Of a stretch of 64,000 bases of DNA, positions 35,254-43,494 are shown piece after piece. Positions within the stretch are counted from its first letter, which is position 1. Each line of letters starts with the position of its first letter. A program made the translations under genes and the position numbers. The stretch is from JAVJUV01 sp040220415. Its GTDB lineage: Bacteria; Pseudomonadota; Alphaproteobacteria; Rhodobacterales; Rhodobacteraceae. The notes under the pieces were generated by a model. That model was not told the origin of the DNA and searched no databases. It saw nothing but the letters and a program-made list of their open reading frames with translations. The stretch spans positions 7,465 through 71,464 of the forward strand of contig JAVJUV010000114.1 of assembly GCA_040220415.1 (NCBI GenBank). The letters run 5' to 3'.

Positions 35254-37770
35254 ATGAATGCTCACACAAAGATGCGCCCGCCAATGTCGGTGACGTTGCA
35301 GATCACGGTCGAAGGCATGACCTGCGCTTCCTGTGTCGGTCGGGTCGAGAAAGCCCTGTCGTCAGTGCCAGGCGTGCTGTCTGCCAGCGTCAACCTGGCC
35401 ACCGAGCAGGCGGAGGTGCGCATCACTGACCCGTCGGTGCAGCCTGCCCTGGTCCGCGCCGTCGAGGCGACCGGATACACGGTGCCCGGAAGGACCGTCG
35501 AACTCGCAGTCGAAGGCATGACCTGCGCATCCTGCGTCGGCCGCGTGGAGCGGGCCCTGCAGGCCGTTCCCGGCGTGACGGACGCCCGCGTGAACCTCGC
35601 GACCGAGCAGGCCACAGTGGAAGGAACGCCAGAGGTCGCCACCCTGATCGCTGTTGTGGCAGAGACCGGCTACACCGCGCGCGAGATCGCGCGCGACAGC
35701 GGAGAGGACGAGGCCAGGGCGGCCCGCAAGGACGCAGAACAGGTGCTGTTGAAGCGCGACCTCGGTCTTGCGGCCGTTTTCGCGCTGCCGGTCTTCGTGC
35801 TGGAGATGGGCAGCCATGTCATCCCCGGGATGCACGCGCTGATCGGGTCCACCATCGGCCACGGCGCAAGCTGGCTCCTGCAGTTCGCGCTGACGACGTT
35901 CGTCCTCGCAGTGCCGGGGAAGCGATTCTACACCAAGGGCATCCCCACGCTCCTGCGCGGCGCGCCCGACATGAACAGCCTCGTCGCTGTCGGCACGCTC
36001 GCTGCCTATCTCTACTCGGTCGTGGCCACCTTTGCGCCGGGCGTGCTGCCCACGGGCACGGTCAATGTCTACTACGAGGCCGCCGCGGTGATCGTCACGC
36101 TCATCCTGCTGGGCCGCTATCTCGAGGCGCGCGCCAAGGGCCGCACCTCCGAAGCTATCAAGCGGCTGGTCGGGCTGCAGGCCAAGACGGCCCGTGTGCG
36201 CCGCGACGGATCGGTCGTGGAGATCTCAGTGGCCGAGGTCGCCCCCGGAGACATCGTCGAGGTACGCCCCGGCGACCGCCTGCCAGTCGATGGCGAGGTC
36301 GTCGAAGGCGAGAGCTATGTCGACGAATCGATGATCACCGGCGAGCCGGTGCCGGTCGCCAAGAGCGCCGGCGCGGAGGTCGTCGGCGGCACAGTCAACC
36401 AGAACGGTGCGCTGGCCTTCCGCGCGACGGCCGTGGGTGGAGACACCATGCTGTCGCAGATTATCCGCATGGTCGAGGCCGCGCAGGGATCGAAACTGCC
36501 GATCCAGGCACTGGTCGACCGCGTCACCATGTGGTTCGTCCCGGCGGTGATGACGCTGGCGGCGCTGACCTTCGGTGTCTGGCTGATCTGGGGGCCCGAT
36601 CCGGCCCTGACCTTTGGTCTCGTCAACGCAGTCGCGGTTCTGATCATCGCCTGCCCCTGTGCGATGGGCCTCGCGACACCGACCTCGATCATGGTGGGCA
36701 CGGGCCGGGGGGCCGAGATGGGCGTGCTGTTCCGCAAGGGAGAGGCACTGCAGCTTCTGAAGGAAACGCGCGTGGTCGCGCTCGACAAGACCGGCACGCT
36801 GACCGAGGGCAAGCCGGCACTGACCGATCTTGAATTGGTCGACGGCTTTGATTGGGCCGAGGTCCTGACACAGGTTGCGGCGGTTGAGGCGCGGTCCGAG
36901 CACCCGATCGCCCGCGCTATTGTCGACGCGGCGGAGGCCGAGGGACTGACGCTTCCCTCCGTCGAGAGCTTCAACTCTGTGATCGGCTACGGCGTGGAGG
37001 CGACGGTTGCGGGCGCCCGCGTCCAGATCGGTGCCGACCGGTTCATGCACCAGCTGGGCCTCGACATTGCCACGTTCGCCCGGGCGGCCAAACGCCTGGG
37101 CGATGAGGGCAAGACGCCGCTCTACGCCGCCGTCGACGGTAAGCTCGCCGCGATCATCGCCGTGGCAGACCCGATCAAGGAGACGACGCCCGAGGCCATT
37201 GTAGCCTTGCACAATCTGGGCCTCAAGGTCGCGATGATCACCGGCGACAACGCGCGCACGGCGCAGGCCATCGCCCGGCGGCTCGGGATCGACGAGGTGG
37301 TCTCCGAGGTGCTGCCGGACGGCAAGGTCGAGGCCGTGAAGCGGCTCAAGGCACTGGGTCGGCTGGCCTATGTCGGTGACGGCATCAACGACGCGCCTGC
37401 GCTGGCCGAGGCGGATGTCGGCCTCGCGATAGGCACCGGCACAGATGTGGCCATCGAAGCCGCCGACGTGGTTTTGATGTCAGGCAGCCTCAAGGGCATC
37501 CCCAACGCCATCGCTCTTAGCCAGGCGACCATCGGCAACATCCGGCAGAACCTGTTCTGGGCCTTCGCCTACAACACGGCGCTGATCCCGGTTGCTGCAG
37601 GCGTCCTTTACCCGGCCTACGGCATATTGCTGTCACCGGTCTTTGCGGCGGGGGCCATGGCGCTGTCCAGTGTGTTCGTGCTTGGCAATGCGCTGCGGCT
37701 CAAGCGCTTCGCGGCGCCGTCCCCCGCCGATACGCCGGCTCACCGCCCGGCCGCCGCGCCGGCAGAATGA
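35254..37770 (+). CDS. copA: Copper-exporting P1B-type ATPase
   Basis: 838 residues. Two N-terminal HMA domains each carry GMTCASC (near 22 and 94). Eight membrane segments follow, with the ion-path motif ACPCAMGLATP near 472, actuator loop TGEPVP, phosphorylation site DKTGTLTEG near 511 and hinge GDGINDAPAL near 709. CPC plus GMTCASC marks a Cu(I) exporter in the inner membrane. GGAAAGGA precedes the ATG at 35254; an upstream open frame to 35092 overlaps the promoter and was rejected. Confidence 0.95.
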   Translation: MNAHTKMRPPMSVTLQITVEGMTCASCVGRVEKALSSVPGVLSASVNLATEQAEVRITDPSVQPALVRAVEATGYTVPGRTVELAVEGMTCASCVGRVERALQAVPGVTDARVNLATEQATVEGTPEVATLIAVVAETGYTAREIARDSGEDEARAARKDAEQVLLKRDLGLAAVFALPVFVLEMGSHVIPGMHALIGSTIGHGASWLLQFALTTFVLAVPGKRFYTKGIPTLLRGAPDMNSLVAVGTLAAYLYSVVATFAPGVLPTGTVNVYYEAAAVIVTLILLGRYLEARAKGRTSEAIKRLVGLQAKTARVRRDGSVVEISVAEVAPGDIVEVRPGDRLPVDGEVVEGESYVDESMITGEPVPVAKSAGAEVVGGTVNQNGALAFRATAVGGDTMLSQIIRMVEAAQGSKLPIQALVDRVTMWFVPAVMTLAALTFGVWLIWGPDPALTFGLVNAVAVLIIACPCAMGLATPTSIMVGTGRGAEMGVLFRKGEALQLLKETRVVALDKTGTLTEGKPALTDLELVDGFDWAEVLTQVAAVEARSEHPIARAIVDAAEAEGLTLPSVESFNSVIGYGVEATVAGARVQIGADRFMHQLGLDIATFARAAKRLGDEGKTPLYAAVDGKLAAIIAVADPIKETTPEAIVALHNLGLKVAMITGDNARTAQAIARRLGIDEVVSEVLPDGKVEAVKRLKALGRLAYVGDGINDAPALAEADVGLAIGTGTDVAIEAADVVLMSGSLKGIPNAIALSQATIGNIRQNLFWAFAYNTALIPVAAGVLYPAYGILLSPVFAAGAMALSSVFVLGNALRLKRFAAPSPADTPAHRPAAAPAE

Positions 37771-37779
37771 CCACGCGCG

Positions 37780-37807
37780 CCCCGGGCCATTCCCGGCCCG
37801 GGGTTTT
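37780..37807 (+). terminator. Rho-independent terminator after copA
   Basis: A 9-bp stem CCCCGGGCC/GGCCCGGGG with a 6-nt loop and a TTTT tail, 10 bp after the copA stop. It would limit read-through into the glutaredoxin-cueR pair. Confidence 0.85.
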
Positions 37808-37835
37808 CGACACATCAGCAAGACGGATCAAACCT

Positions 37836-38114
37836 ATGAAACCACAGACCGATAGCATCTTAGACGTCAACGTCTACACGACACCGACCTGTCCCGATTG
37901 CCGCCAGCTAAAGTCATGGCTCAACCGAGAGGGCATTGCATACCAGGATCGCGATCTCGCCGACCCGAAGATCATGGAAGAGGCCCAGGCGCGCTACAGC
38001 GTGCGCGTCGCACCCATCACAGTCGTCGGAAACTGGTTCACCTATGGCACCTTTACTGACCAGAAACCGCGAATTGAGGAAGCCCTGAATCTGCACGAGG
38101 AGGCGCGGCAATGA
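37836..38114 (+). CDS. Glutaredoxin-like (NrdH/Uxx-type) protein
   Basis: 92 residues from the ATG at 37836. VNVYTTPTCPDCRQLKSWLN carries the redox CPDC at the end of the first strand; SVRVAPITVVGNWFTYGTF carries the cis-proline segment (VAP). It is a small cytoplasmic thiol-disulfide protein that could keep copper-site cysteines reduced. It overlaps cueR by 4 bases, so the two are coupled. Confidence 0.85.
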   Translation: MKPQTDSILDVNVYTTPTCPDCRQLKSWLNREGIAYQDRDLADPKIMEEAQARYSVRVAPITVVGNWFTYGTFTDQKPRIEEALNLHEEARQ

Positions 38115-38575
38115 ATATCGGAGAAGCGTCAAAGAAATCCGGCGTTTCGGCCAAAATGATCCGCTACTACGAGCAGATCGGATTGATCCCGCCAGCGCAG
38201 CGCACCGAGTCGGGCTATCGCGACTACAGCAAAAAGGACGTGCACATGCTGAGCTTCGTGCGACGCGCCCGCGATCTCGGCTTCTCGGTCGAGGTGATTG
38301 GCGAGCTCTTGGGGCTCTGGACCGACCGCACGCGGCGGAGCGCGGATGTCCGGCTGCTCGCCGAGGGTCACCTGAGCAACCTGAGGCGCAAGATCGAAGA
38401 ACTTGAGGCGATGTCGAACACGTTGGAAACGTTGATAGATGCTTGCCATGGCGATCACCGCCCGGACTGCCCGATCATCGCCGATCTTGAGAACAGCGAT
38501 AGGGAAAACCCTCGACGAGATATCAAATCCCGAGCCGGCGCGACTGATCGGGCGATGCGGGTCGCAAAGCGTTAG
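38111..38575 (+). CDS. cueR: MerR-family copper regulator CueR
   Basis: 154 residues. The N-terminal MerR HTH (MNIGEASKKSGVSAKMIRYY) is followed by the dimer helix and the metal loop CHGDHRPDC with two Cys spaced by seven residues, as in Cu(I) sensors CueR/HmrR. It should activate the 19-bp-spacer promoters at 35128-35215. An Arg-rich tail extends past the usual C-terminus. Confidence 0.88.
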   Translation: MNIGEASKKSGVSAKMIRYYEQIGLIPPAQRTESGYRDYSKKDVHMLSFVRRARDLGFSVEVIGELLGLWTDRTRRSADVRLLAEGHLSNLRRKIEELEAMSNTLETLIDACHGDHRPDCPIIADLENSDRENPRRDIKSRAGATDRAMRVAKR

Positions 38576-38640
38576 TAGATCGATGGTCGACGCCGATAGT
38601 GCGTTTGTGCCCGCGGATACAAGCTACTGTGGAGACAAAA

Positions 38641-39567
38641 GTGCAACATGGACATTCAGGGCATATGCCCAGCGGAAGTCAGGCGCTGACCATCTCGGCG
38701 TGGTTGACTGGGCTATACTTCGTCGTCGAACTAGGGATCGGCATCTGGACGGGCTCGATCGCCGTTATCTCCGACGCATTTCATACCTTTTCGGCCGTCG
38801 GCGGCGTACTGGTCGCGATCGTGGCCGCGCGGATCGCGCGTCGGCCTGCCGATAGTGACCGAAGCTTCGGCTGGTACCGGGCCGAGATTGTCGGAGCGGC
38901 GGTAAACGGAGCCTTTCTATTGGCGATGGCGTTGCTCGTAATCGGGATGGCAGCTATGCGCCTTTCGGCGCCGATCGATCTGCCGACAGGTCCGATGCTC
39001 TGGGCGGCAGCCGGTGGCCTTTTGACCGAGTTCATATCGCTTGGTTTGCTTTGGAAAGAGGGGCGCAGCGACCTGAACACGCGTGGGGCTGTCTGGCATA
39101 TCCTTCAGACGTTCGTCGGCAGCATGCTTATCATCATCACGGCACTCGTGATCCACTTCACCGGATTTCTGCTGATAGATCCCATACTCGGCATGGCATT
39201 CGGCTTTGTCCTCCTTTGGGCAAGTTGGGGTATCCTGAAAGAGTCGATCCACATGCTAATGGAAGGAACGCCAGAAGACGTGGACCTGAACGAGGTTATT
39301 GGAGCCCTTGAAGGTCTCGATGGCGTCGCCGATGTGCATCACGTGCACGCCTGGACATTGACCAGCGGCAAGAACATCTTTTCGGGGCATATGCGAAGGT
39401 CCCGTGGAACAGAAGCCGGCGAAATACTTTTGGCAGCGCATCAGATTTTGAAGGAGAGGTTCGGCTTCTTCTTTGCCACGCTTCAAGTAGAAGACCGCTG
39501 TCTTGACGAAGCAGGTAGCGAGGACATCGAGATCGCGCGGGGTCGTGGCCATGAGAATGAGGCCTGA
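38641..39567 (+). CDS. CDF-family cation efflux protein
   Basis: 308 residues with six membrane segments (ALTISAWLTGLYFVVELGIG onward) and a cytoplasmic domain containing DVHHVHAWTLTSGKN. SDAFHTFSAVGG holds the zinc-site Asp/His pair, as in CzcD/ZitB. It exports Zn, Cd or Co in exchange for protons. I chose the GTG at 38641 because GGAG lies six bases upstream and it yields the short His-rich start VQHGHSGH; the frame opens at 38599. Confidence 0.88.
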   Translation: MQHGHSGHMPSGSQALTISAWLTGLYFVVELGIGIWTGSIAVISDAFHTFSAVGGVLVAIVAARIARRPADSDRSFGWYRAEIVGAAVNGAFLLAMALLVIGMAAMRLSAPIDLPTGPMLWAAAGGLLTEFISLGLLWKEGRSDLNTRGAVWHILQTFVGSMLIIITALVIHFTGFLLIDPILGMAFGFVLLWASWGILKESIHMLMEGTPEDVDLNEVIGALEGLDGVADVHHVHAWTLTSGKNIFSGHMRRSRGTEAGEILLAAHQILKERFGFFFATLQVEDRCLDEAGSEDIEIARGRGHENEA

Positions 39568-39932
39568 GCTGATCTGTGGATCCGGTTGCCGATCCTCCTC
39601 GGCAAGCATCTCTTGAAGGTCACGGCGTCGCGCGCGATCTCTGTCTTGCATTATTGTTTGATCGGGCCCTGACATTTCATGTTGACCGCCGTTCCGGTCG
39701 CGGAGCATTCACCCTCGCTCGCAGTCAGTGACCGCTTCCTGCCCTTCCTACTGGTAGCGTTTGCGGCAGTTGCGGAAACTAAGCACGCGCAGCGAAGGGC
39801 AGGAAAGTCCCGCAACTCGGACATAGCACTGATTTCAGTGAAGGTCCGGTTCAAACAGAAGTGGGCATTCGTCATTATTGATCTTTGTTCTGAAGCGCCA
39901 AAGGGCCGCCTGTCACGGATCTCTGGTCTCTC
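39568..39932. other. Intergenic stretch with decayed repeat
   Basis: About 365 bp. It has no supported gene. Positions 39804-39871 repeat the diverged unit at 26219-26287. It lies next to the decapitated RuvC-like gene and may be remains of an earlier insertion. Confidence 0.5.
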
Positions 39933-40271
39933 GTGCGGCTTCTTCTGCCGCGTGACACTTGGCACGGCCAACACATGGCCGTCCTCGAGCAGCTATCGGC
40001 CATGCCGGGACAGAGCGCACCCGCCACCTTCCGGTTTGGCCAGGGTTACGGCGCCATCGAAATGGCTCTCGCAGCCCACCAAATCCCTGTCAAATATGTC
40101 ACCCCAAGTGTCTGGAAAAAGCACTTCAAGCTTTCGAAAGATAAGGGTGCCAGCCGTGGATTGGCCACCAGGCATTTCCCACAACACGCAGATGCCTTCG
40201 CCCGCGTCAAAGACGACGGACGGGCCGAGGCAGCCCTCATCGCGCTCTACGGCGCAGAAACAAGACTTTGA
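39933..40271 (+). pseudogene. C-terminal fragment of a RuvC-like resolvase
   Basis: The frame encodes MPGQSAPATFRFGQGYGAIE, then PVKYVTPSVWKKHFKLSKDK and a C-terminal DGRAEAALIALYG, matching the back half of phage/plasmid-type RuvC-like nucleases. The N-terminal half with the first catalytic Asp/Glu is missing; upstream DNA is noncoding. I treat it as a pseudogene (up to 112 codons). It lies just before the chimeric permease, whose foreign N-terminus may be the old downstream gene. Confidence 0.65.
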
Positions 40272-40285
40272 TCAAAGGAGCCAAC

Positions 40286-41350
40286 ATGAAACGCGACATG
40301 TTTGGAGATCCACGCCCTAAAGGCTTCGAGGAAATCTCCGAAGCCCTCAATGAAAACGAACACTCCGGTGGAGAAGGCACCTACTGCGACATCATCGACG
40401 GACCCGAAGATGATGGTCAAGGCGGATATGGCTACTCGGCCGAAGTAATGACCGACGCCGGCAGCTTCTCAACCTTGGCGTACGATACCATCGATGAGCT
40501 CGTCAAAGATTTGCGGGCTGCCGGCGTCGACAACCTGATCGCCAGGGTCTTCACCGGCGCGCCTGTGCTGATGATCGGTCTCGGCGCGCTGGCCGGAGGG
40601 ATCTCGCCCTTCTGCTCCTGCGGGGTGATCCCCCTGATCGCGGCATTGCTGTCGATGGGCGTGCCGCTCTCGGCGGTGATGGCCTTCTGGCTGGCCTCGC
40701 CGATCATGGACCCGTCGATGTTCGTGCTGACGGCGGGTGTCCTCGACCTCGAATTCGCGGTGGCCAAGACGCTCGCCGCCATCGGGCTGGGCGTGTTCGG
40801 CGGCGGTGTAGTGCATTTGATGATGAAGGGCGGCGCCTTCGCCGATCCGCTGCGCGAGGGGATCGGTAACGGCGGCTGCGGCGGCGCGAAGATCCGCGCG
40901 CCGAAGCCGGTCGTCTGGCGGTTCTGGTCCGAGCCCGAACGCCGGGCGAAATTCGGCAAGATCGCGCTGAGCACGACTCTGTTCCTTGCCAAGTGGCTGA
41001 CGCTGGCTTTCATCCTCGAGAGCCTGATGCTGGCGTGGATCCCGGCGGAAACCGTCACCGCGGCGCTCGGGGGCGAGGGGCTGCTTCCCATCGTGACCGC
41101 CACGCTGGTGGGTGTTCCCGCTTATCTGAACGGCTACGCGGCACTGCCGCTCGTCGGCGGACTGATCGAGCAGGGCATGGCGCCGGGCGCGGGGATGGCT
41201 TTCCTTGTCGCGGGGGGCGTCACCTCGATCCCGGCTGCGATGGCGGTCTGGGCGCTGGCGCGACCGCAGGTCTTCTCGCTCTATATCGGCCTGTCGCTGA
41301 CTGGCGCCTTCGCGTCTGGGCTTCTGTACCAGCTCTGGCACATGTTGTGA
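40286..41350 (+). CDS. Permease (ArsP/SO_0444 type) with a foreign N-terminal segment
   Basis: 354 residues. Residues 1 to about 78 (MKRDMFGDPRPKGFEEISEA, ending TIDELVKDLRAAGVDN) are hydrophilic and unlike the family. From LIARVFTGAPVLMIGLGALA onward it is a typical permease: ISPFCSCGVIPLIAALLSMG with the conserved Cys pair, LASPIMDPSMF, and a second half GVPAYLNGYAALPLV. Normal members begin with two membrane helices that are absent here. AAGGAG lies five bases before the ATG at 40286. Relatives export organoarsenicals or other metalloids; the activity of this hybrid is uncertain. Confidence 0.75.
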   Translation: MKRDMFGDPRPKGFEEISEALNENEHSGGEGTYCDIIDGPEDDGQGGYGYSAEVMTDAGSFSTLAYDTIDELVKDLRAAGVDNLIARVFTGAPVLMIGLGALAGGISPFCSCGVIPLIAALLSMGVPLSAVMAFWLASPIMDPSMFVLTAGVLDLEFAVAKTLAAIGLGVFGGGVVHLMMKGGAFADPLREGIGNGGCGGAKIRAPKPVVWRFWSEPERRAKFGKIALSTTLFLAKWLTLAFILESLMLAWIPAETVTAALGGEGLLPIVTATLVGVPAYLNGYAALPLVGGLIEQGMAPGAGMAFLVAGGVTSIPAAMAVWALARPQVFSLYIGLSLTGAFASGLLYQLWHML

Positions 41351-41354
41351 CGTC

Positions 41355-42542
41355 ATGACCGACGCGGCGGTGGCCGGGCGGGCGCGACGTTGGCCGGTCA
41401 TCTCTGCCCTCGGCGTCGTGATGATCTTCACATGGGGAAGCACCTACTACCTCATGACGGTCCTTGCCGCGCCCATCGCGGTGGACATGGGGTGGAGCCT
41501 CGGTTCCATCACCGGGGCGCTGTCGGCGGGGTTGCTGGTCGCGGGCCTCGTCTCGCCGATCGTTGGGCGGGCCGTCGCGCGTCATGGCGGGCGGCCAGTT
41601 CTTGCCGCTGGCTGCGCTCTTATCGCGACGGGCCTGTTGGTGATCGCCAGCGCGACGCATCTTTGGACATTCTGGACAGGGTGGCTGCTGCTTGGCCTAG
41701 GGATGGCCGCCGGTCTTTACGATCCGGCGTTCGCCTCGCTGGGGCGCCTCTACGGCCGGGACGCGCGCAGTGCGATCACCGCCCTCACGCTCTGGGGCGG
41801 CTTCGCGAGCACGGTCTGCTGGCCGCTTTCCACGCTCATGCTGGATGCCTGGGGCTGGCGAGGTGTGGCCGCGGCCTATGCCGCGATTCACTTGTTCGGC
41901 ACCCTGCCGCTGGTTCTGTGGGCCGTTCCCGCCCCGCCGGGTCGTATGGAAGGTTCGTCGTTCGATAAGCCGGCGGCACCGCGTCTCGCCGGGCGGGAGG
42001 CGATCGTATTCGGATTGATGTCGGCAATGCTCGTGCTCAACGGGCTCATTGTCGTCAATGTCTCCACATGGCTCTTCACCTTTCTGCAGGCGCAAGGTCT
42101 CACCCTGTCTGCCGCGGTCGCACTGGGCGCGCTCATCGGTCCGGCCCAGGTCGGGGCGCGTGTGCTGGAGATGGCGGGCCGTGGACGACATCACCCGATC
42201 TGGACACTGGCCATCTCGACCTTCGCCATCGCGGCCGGAATTCTGCTCCTTGCGGCGGACTATGGCGTCGCGGGAGTGGCGCTTGTGCTCTACGGCGGCG
42301 GCAACGGCCTGTTCTCGATCGCGAGGGGCGCTCTTCCGCTCGCCGTCTTCGGCGCGGAGCGCTATCCCGCCCTGATGGGAAGCCTCGCACGGCCGTCGCT
42401 CATCGCGCAGGCGGCTGCTCCCGTCCTTGGAGCATGGGTCATAGCCGGTACCGGGCCAGCGGCGACGCTCTGGATCCTCTCGGCGCTGGCACTCGCGAAT
42501 GCCGGTTTTCTGGCTCTCCTGTGGCGCAGCATTCGTGGCTGA
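41355..42542 (+). CDS. MFS transporter
   Basis: 395 residues with about 12 membrane segments: VISALGVVMIFTWGSTYYLM at the start and the loop motif GRAVARHGGRPVLA between helices 2 and 3 (GxxxxRxGxR). It begins 4 bp after the permease stop, so both are in one transcript upstream of aioX. An arsenical or phosphate-analogue carrier is suggested by context, not by sequence. Confidence 0.85.
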   Translation: MTDAAVAGRARRWPVISALGVVMIFTWGSTYYLMTVLAAPIAVDMGWSLGSITGALSAGLLVAGLVSPIVGRAVARHGGRPVLAAGCALIATGLLVIASATHLWTFWTGWLLLGLGMAAGLYDPAFASLGRLYGRDARSAITALTLWGGFASTVCWPLSTLMLDAWGWRGVAAAYAAIHLFGTLPLVLWAVPAPPGRMEGSSFDKPAAPRLAGREAIVFGLMSAMLVLNGLIVVNVSTWLFTFLQAQGLTLSAAVALGALIGPAQVGARVLEMAGRGRHHPIWTLAISTFAIAAGILLLAADYGVAGVALVLYGGGNGLFSIARGALPLAVFGAERYPALMGSLARPSLIAQAAAPVLGAWVIAGTGPAATLWILSALALANAGFLALLWRSIRG

Positions 42543-42642
42543 AGGTGCGCGACTTGCACATCGGGCCTTTCCGTCCGTGGGAATGCTGGATTGCCTCACA
42601 TCGGCTCCGGTCGCTAACATACGGGCAGGGAGGTCATTTTCG

Positions 42643-43491
42643 ATGGACAGGAGGCGATTCCTCACTGGAGCTGGTACATATGCGGCAATCGGATTGCCGA
42701 GCCTCGTGCGTGCCGCAGAGACTTTCCGCCTCGGGCTGACCCCGGTCTTCCTGGACAATGATGCCGTCGTCATCGAGCGCCTGAGGTCCGCGTTCTCCGA
42801 GGCGATGGGCGAACCGGTCGATCTCATCCAGCGACGGACGTATCAGGAAATCACGGCTACCATTCTCGATGGATCGGTGGATGCCGCCTGGATCTGCGGC
42901 TATCCCTTCCTCCAACACCGCGAAAGTCTTTCGCTGCTTGGCGTTCCGGTCTGGCGCGGACGTCCCCTCTACCAGTCCTATCTGATCGTGCGGGAAGATG
43001 ACGCCGCGGGTGGGCTCGATGACCTCCGGGGAGATGTTCATGCCTTCTCCGATCCCGACAGCAACTCGGGCTACCTCGTCACCGCGTCCGATCTCGCGCG
43101 CATGGGTGAAACTCCGGAGCGTTTCTTTTCGCGTTCGATCTTCACCTACGGGCACCGCAACGTCGTTCGCGCGGTGGCAGGCGGGCTGACCCGTTCGGGA
43201 AGCGTGGACGGCTACGTCTGGGAAACACTCTCCAATGTCGAGCCTTCCCTGACCGCGGGAACGAAGATCGTGGCGAGGTCCGAATGGCTTGGTTTCCCGC
43301 CCTTTGCCGCGCGGGCGGATCGCGCGTCAAATCCCACAATCCGGCGGTTCGGTGATGCCCTGCGCAGCCTGGACACCACATCGGCTGGACGTGAGGCGCT
43401 GCAACTCCTGTTTCTCGACCGGATCGCCGAGGGCGATGCCAGCCTGTTCGACGGCATAGCCGTACGGATGGCCGTGTTGTCGGGACGCTGA
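42643..43491 (+). CDS. aioX: Periplasmic arsenite-sensing protein AioX
   Basis: 282 residues: a Tat/Sec-like export signal MDRRRFLTGAGTYAAIGLPS, then a PhnD-like phosphonate/phosphite-binding fold (AETFRLGLTPVFLDNDAVVI). The only cysteine, in AAWICGYPFL at residue 85, matches the arsenite-reactive Cys known to be essential in AioX of Agrobacterium. AioX binds As(III) and signals to AioS. GGGAGG precedes the ATG at 42643. It is the first gene of aioXSR, 3 bp before aioS. Confidence 0.88.
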   Translation: MDRRRFLTGAGTYAAIGLPSLVRAAETFRLGLTPVFLDNDAVVIERLRSAFSEAMGEPVDLIQRRTYQEITATILDGSVDAAWICGYPFLQHRESLSLLGVPVWRGRPLYQSYLIVREDDAAGGLDDLRGDVHAFSDPDSNSGYLVTASDLARMGETPERFFSRSIFTYGHRNVVRAVAGGLTRSGSVDGYVWETLSNVEPSLTAGTKIVARSEWLGFPPFAARADRASNPTIRRFGDALRSLDTTSAGREALQLLFLDRIAEGDASLFDGIAVRMAVLSGR

Positions 43492-43494
43492 CCT

